64,000 nt of DNA from Porphyrobacter sp. (GTDB lineage Bacteria; Pseudomonadota; Alphaproteobacteria; Sphingomonadales; Sphingomonadaceae): the NCBI GenBank assembly GCA_016125555.1, contig WGLN01000003.1, positions 45,055 to 109,054 of the forward strand. Reading direction: 5' to 3'. Below, piece after piece: positions 1-9,774 of this stretch. Below the pieces are notes generated by a model. That model was not told the DNA's origin and made no database searches. It saw only the letters and a program-made list of their open reading frames with translations. The number at the start of each line of letters is the position of its first letter. The first letter of the stretch is position 1. The position numbers and the translations under genes are program-made.

Positions 1-290
1 CGGCTGGTGTAGACCGCCGCGGTCTGCGCGGCGGGACTGCCTTCGGGCACCACGGTGTAGCCGAGCCGGGTCAGCTGCTCGCCGACCGCGGCGGCGAAGG
101 CTGCGCGCGCGACATCATTGCCGGGCGGTTCGGGAAAGGTCACCGCGATGGTCCCCTCTCCCAGCCCTGCCGGATCGGGGGCGACGAAGCGGGTGATCTC
201 GACCGGGCCGGTGTAGGGCGTGGTCGCGCAGCCCGACAGCGCGAGCGCCGCGGCGCAGAGAGCGGGTGCAAGGAAGCGAATGGCAGGCAT
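1..290 (-). CDS. DUF4136-like lipoprotein, 3' part cut by window edge
   Basis: This is the N-terminal part of a secreted lipoprotein whose C-terminus lies beyond base 1. It was read by hand because the ORF track omits it. The first residues form a signal peptide ending in lipobox LSGC, with Cys at about residue 21. After that, ITRFVAPDP, a TIAV strand and EQLTRLGYTVV resemble the 35243-35911 protein of this window, which I assign to the DUF4136 family. The role of that family is unknown, and its members are mostly outer-membrane or periplasmic lipoproteins. The start is the ATG at 288-290 on the minus strand. The gene is divergent from galE, with about 117 bases between them. Confidence 0.7.
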   Translation of the reverse strand, partial: MPAIRFLAPALCAAALALSGCATTPYTGPVEITRFVAPDPAGLGEGTIAVTFPEPPGNDVARAAFAAAVGEQLTRLGYTVVPEGSPAAQTAAVYTS

Positions 291-407
291 GGCGAAGGTT
301 CCTTTCCTGAGCCGAACCTTATAGGGCGCGCGCGATAATGTGCACAGGCCCGGTTTGTCTGCTCCAGGTTGAGAATTTCCGAACCGCTTGCCTGTAAGGG
401 GGTGCCC

Positions 408-1415
408 ATGACCTCGCAGAACAGATGTCCCGTGCTGGTGACCGGCGGTGCCGGCTATATCGGCAGCCACGCCGTGCTCGCCCTGAAGGACGCCGGCTGG
501 CCGGTGGCGGTGATCGACAATCTTTCCACCGGCTTCCGCTTCGCCGTGCCCGAGGGCGTGCCGCTCTACGAGGGCGACATCGCCGATGCCGACCTGCTGG
601 CGCGGATCTTCGCCGAGCAGGGAACGCGGGCGATCATGCATTTTGCAGGCTCGATCGTGGTGCCCGAAAGCGTCGCCGATCCGCTCAAATACTACCACAA
701 CAACACCGCCAAGAGCCGCGCGCTGATCGAGGGTGCGGTCACGGCGGGCGTGCCGCATTTCATCTTCTCCTCGACCGCGGCGACCTACGGGATTCCCGAT
801 GTTGCTGCCGTCTCGGAGGACACTCCGCAGCGCCCGATCAACCCCTATGGCTTGTCCAAGCTGATGACCGAACAGATGCTCGCCGACGTCGCCGCCGCGC
901 ACCCGCTCAACTACGGGGTGCTGCGCTATTTCAACGTCGCGGGCGCGGACCCGCAGGCGCGCAGCGGGCAATCGACCGCAGGCGCGACGCATCTCATCAA
1001 GGTCGCGATCGAGGCGGCGCTGGGGATGCGCGAATCGGTCGCGGTGTTCGGCACCGATTACGACACGCCCGACGGGACCGGGGTGCGCGACTACATCCAC
1101 GTCTCCGACCTTGCCGCCGCCCATGTGCTGACCTTGGAGGCACTGGTCGCCGAGCCATCGCGTTCGCTGACGATGAATTGCGGTTATGGCCGGGGCTTCT
1201 CGGTGCTCGAGGTGCTCGACGCGGTCGACCGGGTGACGAATCGCAAGCTCGACCGCCGCCTCGAGCCGCGCCGCGCCGGCGATCCGGATTCGCTGATTTC
1301 CGATTCGCGGGCCCTGCGCGCGACGCTCGGCTGGGAGCCGCGCCATGCCGATCTCGACACGATCATCGCCCACGCGCTCGCCTGGGAGCGCAGATTGTCC
1401 GATTTGCGGGGCTAG
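408..1415 (+). CDS. galE: UDP-glucose 4-epimerase
   Basis: This NAD-dependent short-chain dehydrogenase-type enzyme interconverts UDP-glucose and UDP-galactose in the cytoplasm, for polysaccharide and LPS sugars. The Rossmann motif GGAGYIGSH is at residues 12-20. The catalytic region has FSSTAATYG, and the YxxxK pair is YGLSK near Tyr147/Lys151. The 335-residue length matches the family. I chose the ATG at 408 over the TTG at 369 because AAGGGGG lies just upstream and the extra residues do not belong to the fold. It appears to be a single transcription unit. Whether it acts on glucose or another hexose cannot be told from the sequence. Confidence 0.93.
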   Translation: MTSQNRCPVLVTGGAGYIGSHAVLALKDAGWPVAVIDNLSTGFRFAVPEGVPLYEGDIADADLLARIFAEQGTRAIMHFAGSIVVPESVADPLKYYHNNTAKSRALIEGAVTAGVPHFIFSSTAATYGIPDVAAVSEDTPQRPINPYGLSKLMTEQMLADVAAAHPLNYGVLRYFNVAGADPQARSGQSTAGATHLIKVAIEAALGMRESVAVFGTDYDTPDGTGVRDYIHVSDLAAAHVLTLEALVAEPSRSLTMNCGYGRGFSVLEVLDAVDRVTNRKLDRRLEPRRAGDPDSLISDSRALRATLGWEPRHADLDTIIAHALAWERRLSDLRG

Positions 1416-1440
1416 CGGCACGCCTGAGGGCAGGTTCGCA

Positions 1441-1469
1441 TTGACGCGCCGAGGCTCTGCCGCTAACGG
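1441..1469 (+). promoter_or_regulatory. Candidate promoter of rpmJ
   Basis: TTGACG (1441-1446) and TAACGG (1464-1469) are separated by 17 bases, about 60 bases before the rpmJ start. The -10 match is weak, so this is only a candidate. Confidence 0.3.
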
Positions 1470-1531
1470 CACGCTTCAATTTCCGCGCGTCGGACCCGAT
1501 CCGGCGCGCTTTGCATTTGGAACCGCACGCC

Positions 1532-1657
1532 ATGAAGATCGTCAACAGCCTCAAGTCGCTGAAGGGCCGCCACCGCGACAACCGCGTGATCCGTCGTCGC
1601 GGCCGGACCTATGTCATCAACAAGACCAACCGTCGCTTCAAGGCCCGCCAGGGCTGA
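1532..1657 (+). CDS. rpmJ: 50S ribosomal protein L36, cysteine-free type
   Basis: This 41-residue basic protein ([17 protein letters not shown]..., ending RRFKARQG) belongs to the L36 family of the large ribosomal subunit. It was too short for the ORF track and was read directly. The classical L36 zinc ribbon of three Cys and one His is missing, since there is no cysteine at all. It is therefore the zinc-independent (C-minus, YkgO-like) type, which is usual in alphaproteobacteria. GGAAC lies nine bases before the ATG. A hairpin follows the gene, and nothing else seems to be in the operon. Confidence 0.93.
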   Translation: MKIVNSLKSLKGRHRDNRVIRRRGRTYVINKTNRRFKARQG

Positions 1658-1700
1658 TCGATTCGCGGTGCGGCTGCCGCAGCGCAGCCGGTGAACACAC

Positions 1701-1728
1701 GGCCCGCCTCCTTGCCGGAGCGCGGGCC
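1701..1728 (+). terminator. Hairpin after rpmJ, possible terminator
   Basis: GGCCCGC and GCGGGCC form a 7-bp stem with a 14-base loop between rpmJ and the HAD gene. It is followed by AAATCATTT rather than a clean T-run, so termination is uncertain. Confidence 0.35.
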
Positions 1729-1751
1729 GAAATCATTTGAGGGTTCGGACA

Positions 1752-2354
1752 ATGCAGCGGGCGGTGGTTTTCGATGTCGGGCGGGTGCTGTTCCACTGGC
1801 AGCTGCGCGCGCTGTTCGAGAAGCTGATCGCCGACCGCGAGGAGCTGGAATGGTTCCTCGCCAACGTCGTGACCGAGGAATGGCATTTCGAGCATGACGC
1901 CGGGCGCCCGCTTGCGGAGATGGTGCCCGAGCGGATCGCGCTCTTCCCCGACTACGAAGCCCATATCCGCGCTTATGCGACGCGCTTCAACGAGACCATC
2001 CCCGGGCCGATCGAAGGCTCGCACGCGCTGGTCGAGCGCCTTGCCGCGAAGGGCGTGCCGCTGTTCTGCCTGACCAATTTCGGCGACGAGTTCTTCGCCG
2101 GCTTCCGCCCCACCCAGCCGATCTTCGATCATTTCGCGGATATCGTCGTCTCGGGGGTGGAGAAGATCGCCAAGCCCGACCCGCGCATCTACGAGATCGT
2201 CGAGCAGCGCAGCGGCCGTTCGGGCGCGGCACTGTTCTTCACCGACGACAATCCCGCCAATATCGCCGCCGCGCGCGCCCGCGGTTGGGACGCGCACCTG
2301 TTCACCGATGCCGAGGCGCTGGAAGCGCAGCTGGTCGCGGCGAAGTTTCTCTAG
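1752..2354 (+). CDS. HAD-superfamily phosphatase, YihX-like
   Basis: This is a HAD subfamily IA hydrolase of 200 residues. Motif I is FDVGRVL near residue 7, where the usual second Asp is Gly. That form is known from YihX-like sugar phosphatases (FDLGNVI type). Motif II is CLTNFG, motif III is the Lys in KPDPRIYEI, and motif IV is FFTDDNPANI. The alpha-helical cap lies at about residues 15-90. By family the enzyme would hydrolyse a phosphate ester such as a sugar phosphate, but the substrate is not visible. I start at ATG 1752 because the fold begins there; a TTG at 1737 would add five residues. It faces the next gene convergently. Confidence 0.8.
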   Translation: MQRAVVFDVGRVLFHWQLRALFEKLIADREELEWFLANVVTEEWHFEHDAGRPLAEMVPERIALFPDYEAHIRAYATRFNETIPGPIEGSHALVERLAAKGVPLFCLTNFGDEFFAGFRPTQPIFDHFADIVVSGVEKIAKPDPRIYEIVEQRSGRSGAALFFTDDNPANIAAARARGWDAHLFTDAEALEAQLVAAKFL

Positions 2355-2478
2355 CGGCTTCTGGAATGAAGCGCCGGAACGGACCCGCAGGGTCCGCAAG
2401 CGCGACCGCGCGCCCGCAGGCGCCCCGTAGCGAAGTGAAGGGAGCAGCGCCGAGGACGCCTCCGCGGAGGCGGGGGCG

Positions 2479-2544
2479 CAAAACAAGCAAACAAACCCGA
2501 AAAACAAACCCCCGGGACGCCGTGGGAAGGGCGTGCCGGGGGTT
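2479..2544 (-). terminator. Strong rho-independent terminator of the 2605-2949 gene
   Basis: Two arms (2507-2521 and 2530-2544) pair over 15 positions with one mismatch: AACCCCCGG-x-ACGCC against its complement. On the minus strand the stem is followed by a T-rich tract (TTTGTTTTTC..., down to about 2479), as expected for the secreted-protein gene upstream of it. Confidence 0.8.
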
Positions 2545-2604
2545 CTGGAGATCCGCCCGGGCTGGAGAGGGTGCCCGGGCGGTGGGGATGGGGTCAGCCG
2601 GCGA

Positions 2605-2949
2605 TCAGCCGTTGCACTTGGCGAGTTCTTCCGCCGCGAGGTCTTCGCCGTTGGCGGTAAAGGACGCGATCTCGCCGAACTTGCGGTTGAGGCCGCGGCA
2701 CACGCGCAGCGGGCGCGCGCTCGCCTTGTTGGCGACGCAGGTGGTGCCTTCGCAGGCCCATGCGACGCCGCCCGCGACAACGCGGCTTTCGCTCGCCGGG
2801 GCGGCAAGCGTGGCGGTGTAATAGGCGCCGCCGGCGGCGTTGGCCGGGGCCGGTGCGGCGGCCACGCCGAAGGTGAGGCCGGTGTAGAGCATCGCCGAGG
2901 CGAGGATGGCGAACTTGCCAGAACGGGGGAGGGAGAGGGTGTTGGTCAT
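2605..2949 (-). CDS. Small secreted protein, CC_3452-like family
   Basis: This is a 114-residue exported protein of unknown function. The N-terminus is a signal peptide (LASAMLYTGLTFGVAAA) with a likely cleavage site near ANAAGG, so it probably acts in the periplasm. The mature part carries AYYTATLAAP, then SRVVAGGVAWACEGTTC and a C-terminal pair of cysteines (VCRGL, KCNG). Four cysteines suggest two disulfides. It resembles alphaproteobacterial proteins annotated as CC_3452 family, as far as I recall. The ATG at 2949 has AAAGGA ten bases upstream; the longer ORF start is not used. It is divergent from the HxlR regulator, which may control it, and ends at a strong terminator. Confidence 0.75.
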   Translation of the reverse strand: MTNTLSLPRSGKFAILASAMLYTGLTFGVAAAPAPANAAGGAYYTATLAAPASESRVVAGGVAWACEGTTCVANKASARPLRVCRGLNRKFGEIASFTANGEDLAAEELAKCNG

Positions 2950-3010
2950 CGCGCTTGTCCTTTCGTTATCGTGTCGCGGGCGCTTGGCCCTTGGGGGCTG
3001 TGGCTGCATT

Positions 3011-3100
3011 TTGCAATGCAACATTTCGATTCGAAACCAGTTGCTATTCGCTACCTAACCCACTAGGTTGCGTTGTGCAACTGATATTTGAAAAATTTTT
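3011..3100. promoter_or_regulatory. Divergent regulatory region with stacked inverted repeats
   Basis: Within 90 bases between the secreted-protein gene and the HxlR gene lie five inverted repeats: TTGCAATGCAA (3011-3021), TTTCG-ATT-CGAAA (3024-3036), ACCTA-N6-TAGGT (3053-3068), GTTGC-N5-GCAAC (3067-3081) and AAAAATTTTT (3091-3100). Dimeric HxlR regulators bind such symmetric sites, so one or more may be the operator. Which one is inference. Confidence 0.5.
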
Positions 3101-3160
3101 GTGACCGCCCGCAAAAGCGGTTACACATCACCCCTGACGGGGAAGGACGGACACACACCT

Positions 3161-3715
3161 ATGGGCGAATTGAGAGAACCGCTGCGCGACCTCATCGAAT
3201 GCGGCCTGCCGCAGGCGCTGGAGGTGATGGGGGAACGCTGGTCCTTCATGATCCTGCGCGCGAGCTTCAACGGGTTGAAGCATTTCGAGGAATTCCTGAG
3301 CGAGCTCGGTATCGCCCGCAACATCCTCTCGAACCGCCTCGCCAAGCTGGTCGAGCACGGCATCTTGAAGCGCGAGCCCTGCGCCGACGATCGCCGCAAG
3401 ATCGAATACCGCCTCACCGAAAAGGGCTTCGACCTGCTCCCGGCGATGGTCGCGCTGCGCCAGTGGGGGCAGAAATACGGCTCCGAGCAGGTGGTCGAGG
3501 ACCCGGTGCTGGTCGACGAGCGCGACCGGCTGCCGATCGGACCGGTGTCGATCCTTGCCCATGACGGGCGGATTCTCGGCCCGCAGGACCTCTGGCTGAC
3601 CCGCCCCGCCGACCTCGGCAAGCGCGCCGACGGCAGCACCGCGACGCCGGGCATGGGGCTGGGCGTGGGCGACGTGGTCGATCTCGAAGCCGTCAAGAAG
3701 GCCGCCGCCGGATAA
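3161..3715 (+). CDS. HxlR-family transcriptional regulator
   Basis: This is a winged-helix DNA-binding protein of 184 residues. The HxlR core spans about residues 8-100: CGLPQALEVMGERWSFMIL, FEEFLSELGIARNILSNRL (recognition helix region), LVEHGILKRE and EYRLTEKG. The first Cys (ECGLPQ) sits where redox-sensing HxlR members have their thiol, but sensing here is a guess. The C-terminal 70 residues (DERDRLPIGPVSIL onward) form an extension often seen in proteobacterial members. The ATG at 3161 has GGAAGGA upstream; the GTG at 3101 would add 20 unrelated residues. It is divergent from a small secreted protein gene, its most likely target besides itself. Confidence 0.88.
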   Translation: MGELREPLRDLIECGLPQALEVMGERWSFMILRASFNGLKHFEEFLSELGIARNILSNRLAKLVEHGILKREPCADDRRKIEYRLTEKGFDLLPAMVALRQWGQKYGSEQVVEDPVLVDERDRLPIGPVSILAHDGRILGPQDLWLTRPADLGKRADGSTATPGMGLGVGDVVDLEAVKKAAAG

Positions 3716-3777
3716 GCCGTCGATAGCGGCCTGCCGGCGGGTGACCTTGCCGCCCGGCCTCGGCTAGGGCAGCGGGC

Positions 3778-5574
<1,797 letters not shown>

Positions 5575-5585
5575 GGCGCTGCGGG

Positions 5586-6401
5586 TCAGCGCGGCCCCTG
5601 TCCGAGCGTGTAGTCGATCCTGATCCGCACCCAGCTGCCGAACTGCTCGCGGCCGCCGATCCGCGCCGGGCGGACCCGGAACTGCCACGCGGCGGCGAGC
5701 ACCGCGCGCCCCATCTGCGAGCCCGCAGGACCTTCGGAGAGGAGCTCGCAATCCTCGACGTAATAGCCCTCCACCGTCTTGCAGGCGATCAGCGCAAAGC
5801 CCGGACCGGTGGCCGTCGACAGGTAGCCCGCCAGCTCCTGGTGGGTCGGCTCGCGATACCAGCGCGCGGCATAGAGCGGCTCGCCGTTGGGGGCCGTGCC
5901 GACCCGTTCGCTGTCCATGCTGGTGCGCGGCGGCCCGGTGTCGGCGGGGCCATAGTTGCGGTTCGGATTGATGCGCGCACCGATGGTCGGCGCGGGGCTG
6001 GGCGCGGGCGGCGCAGGGGGAGCCGGCGGGGGCGCGGGCGCGGGCGTCGGGTTCGAGATCAGCGGCGAAGGGGGGCGCACCGGTTCGGGCAGGTCAGGCG
6101 TGGCCGGTCGGTCGGGCTCGGGCTGCGGCTGCGGGGGACTTGCCGCCTCGGCAGCCGGTTCGGGCGGGGCTTCCGGCGCAGGTTCGGGCGCTGCGGCGAA
6201 GTCCTTCGCGGCGAATTCGGTGACCACCTCCTTGGGCGTGTCGCGCCCGATGCGCGCACTGATGGTGAGCAGGAGCGCGACGATCAGCGCCTCCATCGCC
6301 AGCGCGATGGCAAGGCTCGCCCAGCGCTGGCGCGCACGAGCGCCCCAGCGCGCGCCGGGCGGCTCTTCTGTCAGTGCCGGATTGTCGGAAAACTTCGCCA
6401 C
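5586..6401 (-). CDS. TonB-family protein with long proline-rich spacer
   Basis: This 271-residue protein has the layout of an energy transducer. It has a short basic cytoplasmic end and one membrane helix near residues 28-47 (ASLAIALAMEALIVALLLTI). A Pro/Ala/Glu-rich periplasmic spacer covers about 65-155, and the C-terminal globular domain (about 195-265) contains VEDCELLSEGPAGS and WQFRVRPARIGG. That last region matches the TonB_C pattern, so the protein may couple inner-membrane proton-motive force to an outer-membrane receptor. No exbB or exbD is nearby, so the partner is unknown. It lies between recQ (convergent, 11 bases apart) and comM (same strand, 57 bases upstream). Confidence 0.7.
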   Translation of the reverse strand: MAKFSDNPALTEEPPGARWGARARQRWASLAIALAMEALIVALLLTISARIGRDTPKEVVTEFAAKDFAAAPEPAPEAPPEPAAEAASPPQPQPEPDRPATPDLPEPVRPPSPLISNPTPAPAPPPAPPAPPAPSPAPTIGARINPNRNYGPADTGPPRTSMDSERVGTAPNGEPLYAARWYREPTHQELAGYLSTATGPGFALIACKTVEGYYVEDCELLSEGPAGSQMGRAVLAAAWQFRVRPARIGGREQFGSWVRIRIDYTLGQGPR

Positions 6402-6458
6402 GCGCGCCTTCGGACCGGCCGCGCGTCGGGGGGAGGGTGCGGGGCCGTGAAGCGCCTC

Positions 6459-7949
6459 TTAGCCGGTCATCAGCCGATAGGATAGCGCCTCGGCGATATG
6501 CACGCGGCCCACGCTGTCGGCCCCGGCGAGATCGGCGACGGTGCGCGCCACGCGCAGCATCCGCGTGTAGCCGCGCGCGGAGAGGCGCAGCTTCTCGGCG
6601 GCCTGCATCAGCAGCTTGCGTCCGGCTTCGTCCGGGGTGGCGTAACGTTCGAGGCCCTCGCCTTCCAACTCGGCATTGGAGCGCACGCCCCTCGTGGTCT
6701 GCCGGCTGCGCGCTGCCGCAACCCGCCGCGCCACCTCGGCGCTGCCTTCGGCAGGCGGGGGCAGCGTCATGTCCATCGCGCTCACCGCGCCAACATGGAC
6801 GTGGAGGTCGATGCGGTCGAGCAGCGGACCCGAAAGCCGCGCCTGGTAGTCCCCCACGCAGCGCGGATACTTGTTGCAGTTGCGCGCCGGGTCGCCGGCA
6901 TAGCCGCAGCGGCACGGGTTCATCGCCGCCACCAGCTGCACCCGCGCGGGGAAGGTGACGTGGGCATTGGCGCGCGCGACATCGACCTGCCCGGTCTCCA
7001 GCGGCTGGCGCAGCGAATCGAGCACCGGGCGCTGGAATTCGGGCAGCTCGTCGAGGAACAGCACGCCGAGATGCGCGAGGCTGACCTCGCCCGGACGCAC
7101 CTTGAGCCCGCCGCCCGTCAGCGCCGCCATGCTCGCCGAATGGTGCGGGGCGCGGAACGGGCGCGCGCGGCTGATCCGCCCCGCCTCCAATGTGCCCGCG
7201 ACAGATTGCACCATCGACACCTCGAGCGCCTCGGCGGGCGTGAGTTCGGGGAGGATCCCGGGCAGGCAGCTTGCCAGCAGGCTCTTGCCCGAACCGGGCG
7301 GGCCGACCATCAGCAGATTGTGCCCGCCGGCGGCGGCGATCTCGAGCGCGCGCTTGGCGGTCTCCTGCCCCTTGACCTGCCTGAGGTCGTTGCCCCCTGC
7401 GGCATCGACCACCGCGCCGCGTGGCGGCTCGTCGAGCACCAGGCTGCCCTTGAGGTGGCCGAGCAGGCTGACGAGATCGCGCGGGGCGAGCACCGGGACG
7501 CCGCTCGCCCAGCGCGCCTCCGGGCCCTGTTCGGCGGGGCAGATAAGGCCCGTGCCCGCAGCGCTGGCGTGGAGGGCTGCGATCAGCACGCCCGGGCTCG
7601 CCACCACTCGCCCGTCGAGCGCGAGTTCGCCCACCGCGATCCAGTCGCCGAGCTGTTCGGCATCGGTCACCCCCATCGCCGCCAGCAATGCGAGCGCGAT
7701 GGGCAGGTCGTAATGCGATCCGTCCTTGGGCAGGTCGGCGGGCGACAGGTTGACGGTGATCCGCTTGGGCGGGAGCGCCAGGCCCATTGCGGCGAGCGCC
7801 GACTGCACCCGCTCGCGGCTTTCGCTCACCGCCTTGTCGGGCAGGCCCACCACGGTGAAGCGCGGCATCCCGGGGGCGACCTGGCACTGCACCTCCACGC
7901 TGCGCGCCTCGAGCCCGAGATAGGCGACCGTCCTCACCAGCGCGACCAT
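6459..7949 (-). CDS. comM: Magnesium-chelatase-like AAA+ ATPase ComM/YifB
   Basis: This 496-residue protein joins an N-terminal Lon-protease-like domain (VEVQCQVAPGMPRFTVVGLPDKAV, then PKDGSHYDLPIAL) to an AAA+ core. Walker A is GPPGSGKS at 216-223 and LFLDELPEF is the Walker B region. It ends in a Mg-chelatase C-terminal domain (SARGYTRMLRVARTVADLAG). ComM is known as a branch-migration helicase that integrates transforming DNA, although many species keep it without known competence. I start at ATG 7949 (MVALVRTVAYLG); the ORF track runs on upstream into unrelated sequence. The zinc-like segment CRCGYAGDPARNCNKYPRCVGDY is intact. Confidence 0.93.
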   Translation of the reverse strand: MVALVRTVAYLGLEARSVEVQCQVAPGMPRFTVVGLPDKAVSESRERVQSALAAMGLALPPKRITVNLSPADLPKDGSHYDLPIALALLAAMGVTDAEQLGDWIAVGELALDGRVVASPGVLIAALHASAAGTGLICPAEQGPEARWASGVPVLAPRDLVSLLGHLKGSLVLDEPPRGAVVDAAGGNDLRQVKGQETAKRALEIAAAGGHNLLMVGPPGSGKSLLASCLPGILPELTPAEALEVSMVQSVAGTLEAGRISRARPFRAPHHSASMAALTGGGLKVRPGEVSLAHLGVLFLDELPEFQRPVLDSLRQPLETGQVDVARANAHVTFPARVQLVAAMNPCRCGYAGDPARNCNKYPRCVGDYQARLSGPLLDRIDLHVHVGAVSAMDMTLPPPAEGSAEVARRVAAARSRQTTRGVRSNAELEGEGLERYATPDEAGRKLLMQAAEKLRLSARGYTRMLRVARTVADLAGADSVGRVHIAEALSYRLMTG

Positions 7950-8084
7950 GTGCTGCCCCCCGCGATCCTGCCGATCCCCCCGCCGTTTGTGCAGGGTTAA
8001 GAGAGGCTTGTCGAGCGCCTTGGGAGCGAGCCTAAGGGATTTTGAAAGGATAATTCTTGGCGATTTGGCAGGCACGCCGGGGCG

Positions 8085-9062
8085 ATGCTGCGCGCGATGG
8101 CCCGCGTGCTCGCCCTTCTTCTTGCCGCTCTCGCGCAGCTGCTGCCCGGCGCGCCGGCGCTTGCGCAGCCCGGGGCGCGGGTGATTTCGAGTGTCAGCTG
8201 GGTCGAGGAATGGGACCCGGCAAGCCGGCGCTGGGTGCGGGTCGATGACAGTCCCGCGACGATCCGTGACGCTGCATGGGAGACCACCACCAGCGTCACC
8301 CGCGAAGGGACGGCGATCGTCACGGAGACCGTCTCCCGCGAGCCGGTGCGGTTCATCGCGCGCCCGCAGCCGCCCGCTCGGCCGCCGCTTGCGAGCGGGG
8401 CGCGATATGGTCCCTTCCGCGTGCTCGACGAGCGCCGCGCGGCGCTGGTCGGCGCGACCGATGCCGCTTCGCCGGCAGCCTTCGCCGCAATGCTCGCCGC
8501 CCACCCGGGCCTGCAAGTGATCGAGTTCGTCGACGCTGCCGGCACCAGCAACGATCTCGCCAATCTCGCGGTCGGCAGGGCGATTCGCGCCGCCGGGCTC
8601 TCCACCCATGTTCCGGACGGCGGATCGGCGCGCTCCGGCGCGGTCGAGCTGTTCCTTGCCGGTGCGCACCGCAGCGCCGAACCGGGCGCGCTGTTCGCGG
8701 TGCATTCCTGGCGCGACGAGAGGGGGCGCGAGCCCGATGATTTCGCTCCCGATGCGCCCGAGAACCGGCTCTATCTCGATTACTATGCGGAAATGGGCAT
8801 GAGCGAGGGGGAGGCGCGGGCCTTCTACGACATGACCAATTCGGTATCGAACGCGGAGGCGCTGTGGCTCACGGGCAGCGACATGGCGCGCTGGATCGCG
8901 CCCGAGCGGTCGGCGCCGCGCAGCCGCGAAATGCCGGTGCCGGCCGCACCCTTGCGCCTCGCCGGGCTGGACGACAGGCTGCCGATCGCCTGCGTCGCGC
9001 CGCTGCCGTGGCCGCGCTTCGCCTATGCCGGGCTGCTTGACTCGCTCGCGGCTTTCCCATAA
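8085..9062 (+). CDS. Secreted protein with ClpP/crotonase-like region (COG3904-like)
   Basis: This is a 325-residue exported protein with a signal peptide ([23 protein letters not shown]). The middle part (about 150-215) reads [25 protein letters not shown], then [16 protein letters not shown] and GALFAVHSW. The order of strand, helix, Ser-containing turn and FLAG helix resembles periplasmic ClpP-fold proteins of the COG3904 type, in which a Ser at the Ser-Ala-x-Ser turn would be nucleophilic. Enzyme activity is not proven. The N-terminal 100 residues ([17 protein letters not shown]) are not recognised. The start may be ATG 8085 or 8097. It is divergent from comM and ends in front of the rpmH leader. 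Confidence 0.6.
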   Translation: MLRAMARVLALLLAALAQLLPGAPALAQPGARVISSVSWVEEWDPASRRWVRVDDSPATIRDAAWETTTSVTREGTAIVTETVSREPVRFIARPQPPARPPLASGARYGPFRVLDERRAALVGATDAASPAAFAAMLAAHPGLQVIEFVDAAGTSNDLANLAVGRAIRAAGLSTHVPDGGSARSGAVELFLAGAHRSAEPGALFAVHSWRDERGREPDDFAPDAPENRLYLDYYAEMGMSEGEARAFYDMTNSVSNAEALWLTGSDMARWIAPERSAPRSREMPVPAAPLRLAGLDDRLPIACVAPLPWPRFAYAGLLDSLAAFP

Positions 9063-9102
9063 GCGCGCCCACCTGATCCCGGCCGCCTCGCGGTGGCCGC
9101 GC

Positions 9103-9125
9103 GCCGGCGTTCCGGCCTTTTTTTT
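9103..9125 (+). terminator. Hairpin plus T8 tract directly before rpmH
   Basis: GCCGG-CGTT-CCGGC is followed by CTTTTTTTT. It has the form of an intrinsic terminator and ends 10 bases before the rpmH ATG, with the ribosome-binding CGAGG right after the T-run. It may end the upstream transcript or act as an attenuator in the rpmH leader. Confidence 0.65.
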
Positions 9126-9135
9126 CGAGGATGAT

Positions 9136-9270
9136 ATGAAGCGGACGTTCCAACCCAGCAATCTCGTGCGCGCCCGTCGCCACGGTTTCTTCGCGCGCAA
9201 GGCGACCCCGGGTGGCCGCAAGGTGCTGCGCGCCCGCCGCGCCCGCGGCCGCAAGAAGCTCTGCGCGTAA
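9136..9270 (+). CDS. rpmH: 50S ribosomal protein L34
   Basis: This 44-residue, very basic protein ([27 protein letters not shown]...) is a large-subunit ribosomal protein found at the 5' end of the conserved rpmH-rnpA-yidD-yidC cluster. The length is right and the TFQPSN and RHGF motifs are intact. GAGG is at -9 from the ATG. The gene is flanked by an intrinsic-terminator-like hairpin on each side, so its transcript may be short and its level set separately from rnpA. Its position next to rnpA and yidC is nearly universal in bacteria. Confidence 0.97.
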   Translation: MKRTFQPSNLVRARRHGFFARKATPGGRKVLRARRARGRKKLCA

Positions 9271-9355
9271 TTTTCTGGCGCCTTCAGGCGCCGGGCGCGG
9301 GCCGTCCGGCCCGCTTGGCTTTCGCGGCATAGGCCGCGGCGGGCAGTCGCCCTTG

Positions 9356-9379
9356 CGGGCTCCCTTCGGGAGCCCGTTT
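9356..9379 (+). terminator. Hairpin between rpmH and rnpA
   Basis: CGGGCTCCC-TTC-GGGAGCCCG is a perfect 9-bp stem followed by TTTG. Two smaller hairpins precede it (GGCGCC-TTCA-GGCGCC near 9277 and a GGGCC/GGCCC stem near 9298). It is likely a partial terminator that lowers rnpA expression relative to rpmH. Confidence 0.55.
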
Positions 9380-9396
9380 GCGTTATCGGCGAACGC

Positions 9397-9774
9397 ATGA
9401 CTTCGGTTCTCACCAAGCGCGCCGATTTCCTTGCGGCCAACGCAGGGCTGCGCAATGCGCGCGCGGGGTTTGTGCTGCTGACCCGGCCCAATGACGGGCA
9501 GGGCATCCGCTACGGGATCACCGTCACCAAGAAGATCGGCAACGCGGTGGTGCGCAATCGCATGAAGCGGCGATTCCGCGAACTGCTGCGCGCCGCGCTT
9601 CCCGAGCAGGGTCTGCCCGACCACGATCACGTGCTGATCGGGCGCGCGGGCGGGATCGAACGGGACTTTCACCTGATGGCGGAGGAGCTTTCCAAGGCTC
9701 TCGGCCGTGCGCGCGAGGGGCGCGGCGATCCCGCCGGCGGCCGCCGTCCGCGCCGCGGGGACCGCCGGAAATGA
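9397..9774 (+). CDS. rnpA: Ribonuclease P protein component
   Basis: This is the protein subunit of RNase P, which matures the 5' ends of tRNAs with the RnpB RNA (not in this window). The 125-residue protein carries the signature [13 protein letters not shown] at about 51-63, preceded by [14 protein letters not shown]. The N-terminus ([13 protein letters not shown]) is normal. The C-terminus has an extra Arg/Gly-rich tail ([16 protein letters not shown]) beyond the fold, which is common in sphingomonads as far as I recall. Its stop overlaps the yidD start (ATGA), so the two are translationally coupled. Confidence 0.95.
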   Translation: MTSVLTKRADFLAANAGLRNARAGFVLLTRPNDGQGIRYGITVTKKIGNAVVRNRMKRRFRELLRAALPEQGLPDHDHVLIGRAGGIERDFHLMAEELSKALGRAREGRGDPAGGRRPRRGDRRK

